Source: Eucommia ulmoides (lineage: Eukaryota; Streptophyta; Magnoliopsida; Garryales; Eucommiaceae). Taken from it: DNA of 64,000 bases. The DNA is taken from positions 10,477,240 to 10,541,239 of the forward strand of contig CM028338.1 in the NCBI GenBank assembly GCA_016647705.1. The letters are read 5' to 3'. The position numbers and the translations under genes were made by a program. The notes beneath the pieces are model-generated. The model was not told where the DNA came from and did not search any database. It saw only the letters and a program-made list of their open reading frames with translations. This document shows positions 34,187-44,860 of this stretch, piece by piece; within the stretch, counting starts at the first letter, position 1, and the number at the start of each line of letters is the position of its first letter.

Positions 34187-35889
34187 GGAATAAGTCTTAT
34201 TCCCTAGGTATGTATTCAACCCATTTTGTTTGCATTAATGCTATATGTTATTGGGTTCGCTGACAGTGGAACACTTCTTTTGTTCAAGCATGTATTGGGA
34301 TGGAATGAATGTTAGTTTAGTGGATGTTCATCCATTTTGATTTTTTGTAGAAAAAGATGAACCATTATTATTTTTTGAACAAAATGCAAAAAATTTTGAT
34401 GTACAAAATTATGTTTATGTATGTATTTTATTATTTTAATGAATGTTTTAGTTTTTAAATTTTTAGTTTAGTTTTTGTTTTTGCATGAGTAGTGTTAGAA
34501 TCATCTATGTATGTTAGTATTAGATTTAGTTTAGAATTGTGTAGGTATGAAGTTGTGTTTGCATGTTTAGATGTTGAGTTCATTTGGGCCAAGTCCCGAT
34601 GATGAGAATTATCCCCTAATTGCATATTGAGGTCAGGGGTAATGCCTTTCTTGTGTGTTTTGTGTGCTTAACATGTCGATTGGGTAAAAATTATCTCGAT
34701 CCTAAAATTGCACGACATTTGAACTCAATGTATAATAATCTGAACAATTAGACGCTGATTATTCAATATTAAGCTCATGATAGAAAATGCGGAAACTAGA
34801 ACTTGATTTGGGGGAAACTTGAGGTGGAGACGTGATTTAGGCCGTCATTTTTTTCGCTTGAACCGTTGTAGCTAACCTGAAAATTTTCATTCCTTATTTT
34901 CCCTGTCAAGGCCGATAACGTAATCTATTCTAAAAACATTCAAATACTCCTTTCATTTAAATTTTTCCTAACCCAATGTCGCTAAGCCTAATTTTCAAAA
35001 TTGTGTGAAATCAAGTGAGCGGTTGGGTTTTTGATAAATGTTTATTGATTCGGTATTAGTGTATTCACTTCTCACTTTCGTATTTCTTTTTGTATGCTCC
35101 TAAAATAAATTTTGGGGGCAGTGTTTCTATAATTTCTTTCTTTTACATATTGCTAAAATTTTATAAGTTTGAATAAGTTTGGGGGTGTGTTTCTCTAACT
35201 TCTTTTTGCACTCTCCTAAAACTGTAATAATTCGAATTAATTTAGGAATATGTTGTTAAAAAAAAAAAAAACGTGAATATAGTTTTGATTTTTTTTTCTT
35301 TCAACAAGTGAATACAAGGATCTTTAATTCTCATTCAGACTTGTACTTTAAATGTGTAGGGTTATAAAAGAGGATAGCGACAAGCGATTTTACCTCGGGT
35401 ATCGTTCAATCAAAAGGATTATCTATTTTCAATTCCAGTGATACCCGTGGTCGTTCTCCAAAGCCAAACCAAGACCTATTGATCTCTGTGAATATCCGAG
35501 CCTACATTAGTGGATATTAGACTCCAATCAAGCATATGGTTTTCCTGAATCCTTCAACGGTTTAAGTTATGAGCTTAACGATTGAATAATCCAATCCGGT
35601 ACTTGAATAGTTACACATTTGAGTTCTCACACACACACTTCAAATGGATCTAGAATGGTTTTTATTGATGTTGATCGTTGAAATTCTAGAACACCACTTG
35701 GTGTGGGTTACTTCCCGAACTTGAACAGATTTAGGGATATTGAGGGAGGAACAAATTAGTCCTTTCGATTGAACTTTATATTTACATGCAAATACTTCTT
35801 TTGTGTTTAAGTTTCTCATTTTTAGTTGGTTAGTTCATTAGTTAGTTTAGTTTAGTGTTAGTGTTTTGCTCGAGGACTAGCAAAATTCT
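34187..35889 (+). other. Family B copy 1 noncoding 3' region
   Basis: No ORF of note. It matches copy 2 (57409-59153) closely by eye, and family C more weakly. It has repeated purine tracts TTTGGGGGCAGTG (35112) and GTTTGGGGGTGTG (35177), which look like extra polypurine tracts, and CTCGAGGACTAGCAAAATTC just before the true tract. Confidence 0.8.
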
Positions 35890-35903
35890 AAGTTTGGGGG
35901 TAT
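35890..35903 (+). other. Family B copy 1 polypurine tract
   Basis: AAGTTTGGGGGTAT directly precedes the TG of the 3' LTR. Confidence 0.9.
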
Positions 35904-37360
35904 TGATAGGTGTAAAATATCTATCTATTTCGAAACCGAATTTGTTAGTCTTTTAGCGTATTAGTTATATTTAATTTCGTTTTAGTTTGTTTTAGTGTAA
36001 AACAGGTGAAGGGACGTTAACGAGCGATAAACAAGCGAAAATGGTGGAGAAACGGTGAACAAAACGTGAAGAGCTGGGTTTCGATGCATGAAGACCACCG
36101 CTTAGGCGGAAAAGAGGCAGAAAGTTGGAGTGCTGAAGTGCTGAACCACCACCTAGGCGAGAAAACGTCAGAATGTTGTGCCAGCAGCCACCGCCTAGGC
36201 GAAGATCTAACAGAAGCTTAACCAACTCAACCACCGCCTAGGCGGTGAACCACCTCCTAGGCGGTGAACCACCTCCTAGGTGGTGACACTCTGCACATAA
36301 ATATCTATTTTTAGATATTTTGAACATATTTTCCAAACCTTGCTTTTTAACCCTTTTCTCCCCCAATTGTAAAGAGACCGAATCATGTTTTGAGAGCTCT
36401 TTCCACCTTAGTTAGGATTAGATAATTTAGGAAGTAGATTAGATTAGTTTTAGGAAATGTTCTCGGCCAATTCTTGAAGAGCTAGAAGAAGAAGTTCATC
36501 AATGGAGAAGAGGAAGTTCGGGAGGATTGTCCTTTGGCGAAAGTGGACTACTACACTTTGGGATTTGATTTTTCTTCCCTTGTTTCCATCTTTGTACTTG
36601 ATGTTTATTATTGATGTTGATGATATCCTCTTGATTTAATATTTTAATGGCTAAGATCATGTTAGTTTAATTAGAGATTAGTTAGGGTTAGATGTAATTC
36701 ATGTAAATACTCGTTTGGTTTAATATATGTTTCTTTAATGGTTATTGCTTTTAAATCCGATTGTATTTATCATATGATGATGATCTTAGTATGCTTGTAA
36801 TGGTATTACGGTTGGATTTGAGAATCTAGGGTTTGACACTCAGAAGAGGTAACCCTGAATTCGGACTAGGATAAACACATCGTTACGATCTAACGACCCG
36901 GGAGGGCGTTAGTTAGTGTGCAATCGATGACGTTGGGTCAAGACTCACACGGCCTAGAGTCTTTAATACATTGAAGGAGACCTTTTCGTTGACACGAAGT
37001 CAAGTATTCCTTCGTCTTACACTCAGAAGAGGTGGCAGAGGAGTTTACGAACCAAGATTGTCGGATACCTAAACTTCGTTATTGTTAACTAAACGAAATC
37101 AAACATATATTAAGTGAACGAAATAAATCCCTAGTTAATCAACTTAGTTAGGATTAACCCACTAATTGTAGTTTAGCTTAGTTTAATTTTAAATCATTTC
37201 TTTAATCGTCAGGATAATATGAGACTACGTAAATTGCGGTATTCAATTATTCATACTTTTCTCTGTGGGAATGATATACGATCTTCAAAGATCCATTATA
37301 TTAAAACTTAGATCTCGTATACTTGCGAGAGTAAGTAGCGGCGTATTTTACTCCCTACCA
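35904..37360 (+). repeat. Family B LTR, copy 1, 3' side
   Basis: 1457 bp, TGATAGGTGTAAAATATC to CTCCCTACCA. It pairs with 18336-19783. Palindrome variants run 36095-36285, including three near-identical GCCTAGGCGGTGAACCACCT steps in tandem at the end, absent from the 5' partner. AGATATTTT lies at 36313-36321. The leader block is from about 36800. Confidence 0.92.
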
Positions 37361-38601
37361 ATGTGTTTGTCCCCTGGTTGTTTATTGAGGTCAAATGTAA
37401 AACTCATGCATGTATATTCTATATGCTCAACGTTATGTTTTAATAATAGTTATTATAGATCCTACTTACATGAGCACGAAAACTCATTATATAACCGTTT
37501 AATTGATTTGAAAACGATTATCTATCACCTAAATTCATGACATTAGGGTTTCTACAACTTGATTTGGGGGAAGTTCGTGGCGAAATCCTAGGCGAGGTTG
37601 TTCGGAAGATATGATTTAGGCATTCATTTTCTCGCTTGAGCCTTTTTAAGCCAACCTTGTTAAATCATTACCACTCGTTACCCTATCGAAGCCTAAATGC
37701 CATTTCAATTCTAAACACTTAAAAAAATACCCTAGCCGAGTGAACTTTTTCTAAATCTACATTGCTAAACTGAAGGCACAATCTGAGAGAATCAAGCTAG
37801 TAGATTGCAAATGCTACTTGATGTGAGCGATTGGGTTTAGGGCGAACTTTTGATTCGATCGGTATTCGAGTACTCACTTGTCGTTTTTGTTCATTTTTCA
37901 CACACCCCTTAAATTGTAACAATCGAATAAGTTTGGGGGTGTGTTCTTTGAAAAAAAATAAAAAATCAAATGTAAATACAGTTTATTTCCGTTTGTTTTT
38001 GACAAGTGAGTGTGTCATTCTTAACGTATGTTTAGGGTTGTTTGAAATTTATCTATGGGGTTTCGAGTGTGAGAGTTCCAAGTGATGTGCCTTGGGTAAC
38101 GTCAAGTTAACGACGTTAACACGTTTTCTCTTTCCAAATTACCCTTGGCTATTTTTCTTAAACTGAACCAAGACCTATAGATATTTTTGAACTTCCGAGC
38201 CTACATTAGTGGAGAATATATCCCGGGTTAAGCCTATGGATTCCCTATACCTTCTCATTTTTTTTTTGTCATGCGCTTATATGGTGGATAATCTAATCCG
38301 ATTAACAGACAATTATATATTTAAGTTTTAAACACACACACACACACTTTAGTAGGATCTATAACAGCTCTTACTATTATAAATTTTGAAATTCTAGAAC
38401 ACTACATGCCATGTTTTTATACCTGAACTCGATAGGATTGGGGGCCAATAAGCGATAATTCGTTTGACCGGTATATGATACTCAAAACTTGCACATAGTT
38501 GTTTTTCGTGTTTTTCATTTTTAGTTTTTAGTTGTTATATTTTCTTTTATTGCATGGATATTTTGCTCGAGGACTAGCAAAATTCTAAGTTTGGGGGTAT
38601 T
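37361..38601 (+). other. Family A noncoding 3' region, right part, with target duplication and polypurine tract
   Basis: It starts with ATGTG, the right-hand target duplication of family B copy 1, then continues the family A sequence interrupted at 18335. It parallels the 3' regions of B and C (CTTGATTTGGGGGAAG near 37561; GTTTGGGGGTGTG near 37931; CTCGAGGACTAGC near 38568) and ends in the polypurine tract AAGTTTGGGGGTATT (38587-38601). No ORF; an (AC)n run lies at 38333-38347. Confidence 0.82.
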
Positions 38602-40139
38602 TGATAGGTGTAAATTATCTATCTATTTCCAATCCGAATATTGTTAGCTTTCGAGTATGTTTAGTATGTTTTAATATGTTTTTATGTGTTTTTGTATAAA
38701 TCATGTGTTTGAGATGAAATGGGATGAAAACAGATAAAAAACGATCATATTGGATCAAAGACAGTGGAAGAACGATGGAAAAAGGGCAAAGAAGCTGAAA
38801 TTCAGAACCAGCAGCCATCGCTGCGGCGGTCAAAGTATAGAGCCAAGCGTAAACTCACTGCAATTTCACCGCCTAGGCTGTTAGAATGCAGAGACTTGGA
38901 TTATTATTCCACCGCCTAGGCAATCACTGAACCGATATACCCACCGCCTAGGTCGTCACTCTGCACCAGATTTTAGATATTTTTAGGATATTTTCCTTAT
39001 TTATACCCCTTCCTCTCCTCTCCTCTGATCATTAGAGCTCCATTAGGGATAATATATTTTAGAGAGAGGTTTTGGGAGTGCTCATTCAAATCCTAAGGAG
39101 AAGATCACGTTGCCAAGAAGGGGGAGGGATCTCGAAACATTTTTAACGATAAATCTTCGGATTATGCTAAGTTTCTCTTGTTTCTTCTTTTATTTCTTAA
39201 CTTTGGATTATTTTTTGTGCATGTTTAGCTTAGTTTTCATTGTCTAACAGGCTATGGCCATGAGTTAAATGGGTTTTTGTCTAAGGATTAATATATTTAT
39301 GAAAATGTTGTTTTGTTGAGTTTGTGTTTCGTTTGCGGTTGTTCTTCGTTATTTTTATTTTGTTTATCGTATTGTTATGTTTATTAGGCTTAGAATGATA
39401 TTTGGAGAATATGGGATTTGACACTCGGGAGAGGTAACCCTGGATTCAGACTAAAGGTAAGCATAGCGTCAATTGATGACGTTGGGACAAGACTCACGTG
39501 ACCTAAGGTCGTTAAGACATTGAGGGGGACTTTTTCGTTGACTCAAAGTCATGTATTTCCCCGTCTTACACTTAGGAAAGGTGGCGGTGGAGTTTTAGAA
39601 TTGAGATTGTCGATAGGGTAAACATAACGCGATGATCCAATGACCCAGTTGGGAGTTGGATTGTGTGCAATCTATGACGTTGGGGCGAGACTCACGTGCC
39701 CTAGGGTCATGAAGATGTTGAGGGAGACTTCTTCGCTGACACGAAGTCGCGTTATATCCCTTGTCTTATACTTAGGAGAGGTGGCGGAAGAGTTTACGAA
39801 CTGAGATTGTCTGATAAGTCGAATGCCGTTAACGTAAACTAAAATGAGACCAAACATATTTTTGTAAACAAAAGTTAATCCATAGGCAATACTTTCTCCA
39901 AACTATCTCAATATAATATTAATATAGTTAATTTAGTTAGTTTAATTAAATTAGTATTAGTATTTAATTTTAAACACATTTATTTTTGCCTAGATAAAAT
40001 TAGGTTATGATAATAGCCGTAATCGATAACAACCATAACCAATCCATGTGGACATGATAACCCTTACTCTCCCCACCTTTACTAAAACTTGACCTCGTAT
40101 ACTTGCGAGTAGAAGTAGCGGCGTATTTACGCGCTACCA
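38602..40139 (+). repeat. Family A gypsy LTR (second copy)
   Basis: 1538 bp, TGATAGGTGTAAATTATC to GCGCTACCA. It has the same order as the first copy: palindromes (38865-38960), AGATATTTT (38975-38983), TATTTATACC-type box (38998-39007), leader block with the family-A duplication (GATGACGTTGGG at about 39475 and GACGTTGGGG at about 39674). It is preceded by a polypurine tract and also followed by a primer site, so it is an internal LTR in a tandem arrangement. Confidence 0.9.
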
Positions 40140-40696
40140 AGTTTTTGGCGCCGTTACCGGGAATTAGTTGTTTATCAAATACAGTTTTCGGCGATCGCCA
40201 CCAAGTTTTTAGTAACGATTACCGGGGATTGTGTTTTTGGTTATTATTGATATTGTGAGTAAATCACCGCATTTTACTTTAGGCATTTCTTTTGAGTATA
40301 ATTTTTTCATTTGTAGGTTTTGTTTTTGTTTTTCCGAAACGTGTTTGAAGATGGTAGATCAACAGGTACTCTTGCAGTTCTTTCAATAGGATTTTGAGCC
40401 ATTTTACTGTGCTTGGGATCGATACAAGGATTTTTCTACTCTAGTTTCTGAACCATCATTTCCCAATGGAGAGTCAACTCTTCAATTTCCTCGACGAGTT
40501 ACAAGCCGCAACCAAAATATGGGTGGAAGGAGGAAATGGATCCCCTTTTCTTTACGACCTAAACGCGGACGAAGCCATTTGGTTGTTGGAGAAAATTTCA
40601 GCCTATGATTATCAAAGTTGAAATAATTCACCAAGTCACCAAAGCTCAGGGGATTTTTCCAACACCATGGCGCCATGGGTTGATAATTTGGATCAC
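40140..40696 (+). pseudogene. Second, truncated family A internal region: primer site and gag start
   Basis: The primer site TGGCGCCGTTACCGGGA lies at 40146-40162. A gag-like ORF opens at ATG 40351 (MVDQQVLLQFFQ, stop, DFEPFYCAWDRYKD) and shows the start codon lost in the first copy. Homology to 16800-17363 ends at GGATCAC (40696), where it meets chromovirus RT. So family A is LTR-internal-LTR-part internal, not a simple insertion. Confidence 0.82.
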
Positions 40697-40915
40697 CTTA
40701 TTCAACTGCCTATAATCAATACACATCCTCAGCGTGCCGTCCTTCTTCTTTATGAATAACATTGGGGCTCTCCACGGAGAAATACTAGGTCTGATAAACC
40801 CGCGGTCCAATAGATCTTGCAATTGAATCTTCAGTTCCTTTAGCTCGGTAGGCGCTATACGATAGGGTGGAATTAATATAGAAGAAGTTCCTGGAAGTAA
40901 CTCGATGGTGAATTC
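40697..40915 (-). pseudogene. Chromovirus reverse transcriptase, N-terminal part
   Basis: The minus strand encodes the start of a chromovirus [61 protein letters not shown] and DYRQLNK. Orientation and lineage match 12895-15235, and together they are one interrupted element; about 75 codons between DYRQLNK and DILIYS are absent. The fragment is cut at its 5' side by a reversed SIRE-type LTR starting TGTTAGCC at 40916. No gag or protease of this element is in the window. Confidence 0.9.
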
Positions 40916-41952
40916 TGTTAGCCTAGTAGAATAGCCAAGAGGGGGGTGAATTGGGTAATTAAAAAATATATCAGAATAAAACTTGATAAATCAAATAAGT
41001 ATTTTTAATCCTAAATTAATTATTATCTTTACAACACAACGGAATAATATTATCAATCTAAGTGCACACCCAAACAACAAAAATAAATAAATTAATAATG
41101 CAACACACCAAGATATATCCTGGTTCACCAAGCTACTCTTGGCTAGTCCAGTCATTCGAGCCCCATGGAGATTCGCACCCACTAATTCTCAAGATCTCTT
41201 TAAAGGTAGGAACTAAACCTACACACCGATTCTTTTAGAGGCTCATAATCAACATTTACAATATCTTTTTCACAGGCTAAGGAAGAACCTCTACTTTTTA
41301 CAGGCTCAAGAATAACCTATCTTTTTACTGGTTAAAGATTAACCTAATTCTTTTTATTACTACGGCTCAAGAATCAAAACCTCACAATACACTCTAACTA
41401 TTATTTTCTCAAGTAAGGATGAAACCTTTACAAATCACTCACAATGCAATTTTATCCGAAAAGAATCACTACCTCAATCTCTTTATAGGAAGAGATTAAA
41501 ACCCGGCTACCCTTGATAAACAATAATTCAATTAATATCCCAACTAGTGATAGAAAAACATGAGATACAAAAATATGATTTTAACAAGATATGGGTAGTA
41601 AATTGGAGCACGTAATCAGATTCAAGAAATTGTTTGTAAAAATATTTTCTTCAAAAATCAGAAATAATTTCTAAGATCAATTTTCAAACAATAATAAAAT
41701 AATGTAATGAAAGAATATAAATGGAAAGATCTCACCCGGATAACACCGAAGAATAATAGATTGAAATGTTGGACAACTCAAATCGGTGACGCTTACTCAA
41801 CCAGTGCTTTAACTCAAGAACACCTCAATAATTGATATCACAATTTGATCCTCTAAAATAAATATCAGAATCATGACTCTTATAAAAGCTTATGAACTAA
41901 ATAGTTCTAGATATGGTGTTTTTTCATTATGAAATCCACAGGTCTTTTTATA
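40916..41952 (-). repeat. Reversed SIRE-type LTR fragment
   Basis: It starts with the terminus TGTTAGCCTAGTAGAATAGC, corresponding to TGTTGGCCCAGTGAGCTACC at 9037, then the AAGAGGGGGGTGAATTGGG and CCTGGTTCACCAAGCTACTC blocks. It ends mid-LTR near 41952, where it is joined to a forward RNase H fragment. The GTCGAC-type array part is missing. Confidence 0.85.
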
Positions 41953-42206
41953 GAATTCTATATATTAAGCAAAAATTGAATGATTTTGGAGTGTACATAG
42001 AGGAAGTCCCGATTTATTGTGATAATAAAAGTGCTATATGTTTAAGTAAGAATCCAACACAACACTCACGAACTAAGCACATAGAGATTAGACATCATTT
42101 CATTCGTGATCACATTCTAAAAATGGATGTTACTATTGAGTATATTGATACATCTGAATGGCTTGCCGATATCTTTACCAAACCTCTAGAGAAAGATTAG
42201 TTCGTG
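41953..42206 (+). pseudogene. SIRE-type RNase H fragment, forward
   Basis: The plus strand encodes ILYIKQKLNDFGVYIEEVPI, YCDNKSAICLSKNPTQHSRT, KHIEIRHHFIRDH and EYIDTSEWLADIFTKPL, nearly identical to the RNase H end at 2110-2360. The frame is open from 41913 to the stop at 42198; nothing upstream of this part of pol is present. The following bases match GMAKYNDVFLE to about 42260. Confidence 0.9.
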
Positions 42207-43145
42207 AAAATTATTTGAGGTTGAGGTATGGCTAAGTATAACGATGTTTTCCTAGAACGATTGTGTGTTATTATCTGATTACGTGCTATATTTTGTGCTA
42301 TCCATACTTGTTATTGATCAGATATTAATTGTCGCACTATTATTCTATCATGTAATAAATTTTGGGATATTAATCGAGTATAACTGTTTTGAGTTGGTAG
42401 ACGCTCTTGGTGAGAAGAAACTTATAATTTTTATTTTTATTTATGAGTTTGAGTGGATTAGACACGATTGGGTCGGTGTCTAGTTAGGGTAGCTAGGTTT
42501 TAATCTTTTTTGGTGAAAAAGGTTGAAGTTTGATCTTTTTCCTAAAGTATAAAAGGGTTAAGTTATTCTTTTCCTTGAAAAGAACTAACTTTTGATTCGT
42601 TCTGAAATTGAATTAATTTTAAGTGAATTGTAAAGGTTCAATCCTTACCTGGAAAAATAATACTTGTGAGAGTGGTGAGGTTGTGATTCTTCCTATAATA
42701 GAATTAGGTTAGTTTTTAGCATGGTAAAAATATTAATTTTTTCCTTAACTTGGGAAAAGGAAAATTGTAAAGGTTGATTTTAAGCCTAGGAAAAGAATCG
42801 TTGTAAGGGTTTGGTTCCTATCATTAAAGGAATCAAGGGTTTAGTGGTTGTGAATCTCCGTGGAGCTTAGAGGACTGGATTAGGCAAAGTTAGCTTGCTG
42901 AACCATGATATATCTTGGTGTACTACATTGATTATTCTTTACATTTTGTTTAGGTGTTCACTTAGAATTAAACACTTATCCGTTGTGTAACGAAGATAAT
43001 AATTGATTTAGAGTAAATTGAGTATTTGATAATTGATTTAGGATAAACTGATTATTTGATAAAGTAAAAGTTGAAAGATTTAATTGTTTAAATTTTTTAT
43101 AACTACCTAATTCACCCCTCTCTTAGGTACGTCACTAGGTAAACA
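42207..43145 (+). repeat. SIRE-type pol end joined to 3' half of a forward LTR
   Basis: Just after the pol end (about 42270) the sequence jumps to the middle of the LTR (CTGATTACGTGCT corresponds to about 4008) and follows it to the end ACTAGGTAAACA (43145). The polypurine tract and the first 1.3 kb of LTR are deleted. Shared blocks include GTAAGGGTTTGGTTCCTA (42814) and GATATATCTTGGTGTACT (42908). Confidence 0.83.
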
Positions 43146-43624
43146 TCACTAATTAGAACTAGTTGAAATGAATGATCATAATTGTAGAAACCTTTGTCAA
43201 TGAGTTGTTCCAAGAAAATGTGAGTATTTACTCTAATGTTTTATATTATAAAATCCAAAATGCAAACTTTAATGTTGATAAACAAATGGTCAAATACATT
43301 TTTGGTTGTATTCTATCTATATTTAATAAATATATTTTTCCAAAAGAATATTTTCTTGTATCATTCTTTAGTATTTTAATAAAATCAATAATATCAGATT
43401 TATTTTTATTTTTCAACATTTTAATTAAAATTATATTTTACAACTCTCTATTAATTAAATTATATATTTTCACTGAATTTTATGAAATTATTTTTAAAAA
43501 TTAGTTCTAACTTTTTCCAAATAACTTACACATGCCATTCAAATGAAATTATATTATTTTATACTATGGTAATAGAATATAGGGTTAATTTTACTTGCAG
43601 CAATATGGTGAGTTGGAGATAGAA
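43146..43624. other. AT-rich DNA without recognised feature
   Basis: An open frame of 110 codons (43172-43504) exists but is low-complexity, rich in I, F, K, N and Y, without a recognised domain, and expected by chance in such AT-rich sequence. This could be pre-insertion host DNA, since it lies between the end of one element and the start of another. Confidence 0.45.
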
Positions 43625-43947
43625 TATTAGAGTTATTATTGTTATTTAGTATTAAGGGTAAAACAATTTTTTCCTAGCATTCTTGGTTTTCCATTGTATT
43701 CCTATTAGTTTCTCTTTTTCAGATTTTCTATTACATTCCTGTATTAATTCATTCAGAGATAATAAATCATAGCATCCATTTCACTTTTCTCTATCTACTT
43801 TAATGTTTATTCATACAAATCCATTGTCTGTATGATTCTAAAGTTCACACAAATCCAACTTCCGTACGACTATGATTTTTTTGTCCCTATAGATTTGGCT
43901 TCTGCGCAAGTCTGATTTGTTGTTTTCTGCAGTGAATCATCATATCA
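43625..43947 (+). repeat. 5' LTR of the second Ty1/copia element
   Basis: TATTAGAGTTATTATTG start (a decayed TG) and ...CATCATATCA end, about 323 bp. It matches 48198-48372 and continues at 61452. A degenerate initiator-tRNA-Met-type primer site (TTGGTATTTG for TGGTATCAGA) follows at 43951. The five bases before are TAGAA. Confidence 0.85.
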
Positions 43948-44023
43948 TTTTTGGTATTTGATTTTCTTTCTCAGTCGCATTAGATTGGCGTTTTTTCTTT
44001 TATTTCTCTTGTTGGTATTTGTC

Positions 44024-44860
44024 ATGGCTTCTGAAAGGGATGACTCACTTCAATCTATTAGTGTGAGATTGAATGGGAAAAAAATTTCATATTGGAATTA
44101 TGTGGTAAAAAGTTTTCTTAAAGGTAAAAAGATGTTAGTTTACATTAGTGGTACATTGGTCAAACCAAAAGGTGAAAATACTGAAGATTATATAACTTTG
44201 TTAGACACTTGGGTGGCAAATAATTCAAAAATTATCATTGGATTAATAACTTTGTCGATCATTCAATTGATATGCAGTTGGCAAAGTATGAGTATGCCAA
44301 AGAAGTCTGGGATCATCGATTAAGGCTGTACACATAGTCTAATTTTATAAAACAATACCAAATAAAATCTGATATTTGATCATTGAAATGGAATGATATG
44401 AGTATTCAGGAATTCTACTCCGCTGTGAGAGATCATTGGGATCAATTAGCCCTTACATAATCTGCAGAATTACGAGTATGTACTCCGTACATTGCTCGTA
44501 GAGATAAAGAACGTTTAGTCCATTTTTTTATGCTGTCACATGATGATTTTGAGGGACTTCGTGAGAAAATTTTACACCGTAGTCCACTTCCTTCAGTTGA
44601 CTCAGTGATTAGTGAATTATTCACAAAGGGGATATGCTTCAAGTCTCAATCTGGAAAAGGGGTTCTCTAAACACCTAGTCTATCTATTCTAACGATTCCT
44701 TCTAAACTACCGTATAATCATCAAAACAAACCCTATTTAACATCTGATTTTGATGATTGTAGCTTCTGTAAGTGGAAAGGTCATTGGACGACTCAATGCC
44801 CTAAATTAAGTAGAATGCAATAGTAGCAATAACCATTTTCGTAGTCGAAATATGACAATC
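44024..44860 (+). pseudogene. Second copia element: gag with CCHC zinc knuckle
   Basis: It opens at ATG 44024 (MASERDDSLQSISVRLNGKK, ISYWNYVVKSFLKGKKMLVY, ISGTLVKPKG), a typical copia gag N-terminus. After stops, RNA-binding residues remain: the knuckle C-x2-C-x4-H-x4-C at 44758-44799 (CSFCKWKGHWTTQC) is intact. The frame is broken by stops and at least one shift between 44320 and 44700. Gag would pack element RNA in the cytoplasm. Confidence 0.85.

Larger units (their letters stand above)
18336..37360 (+). mobile_element. Family B non-autonomous gypsy element, copy 1 (interrupted by element C)
   Basis: Two matching LTRs (18336-19783 and 35904-37360) flank an internal region of about 4.3 kb once element C (20514-32277) and one copy of its target duplication are removed. 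The internal part has a tRNA-Asp primer site, a palindrome array, one KEFYAN-type ORF (33050-34186), a long noncoding 3' region and a polypurine tract. No trace of protease, RT, RNase H or integrase is visible. It sits in family A: flanking pentamers are ATGAG (18331-18335) and ATGTG (37361-37365), one mismatch. Complete length without C is about 7.26 kb, similar to copy 2 (6.83 kb). Confidence 0.88.

Noticed and set aside
42265..42483. 72-codon plus-strand open frame
   Set aside because: It lies wholly in SIRE-type LTR sequence; the corresponding part of the 2669-4778 LTR is not open.
43172..43504. 110-codon open frame
   Set aside because: Low-complexity AT-rich sequence encoding mostly I, F, K, N and Y; no domain and no codon structure.
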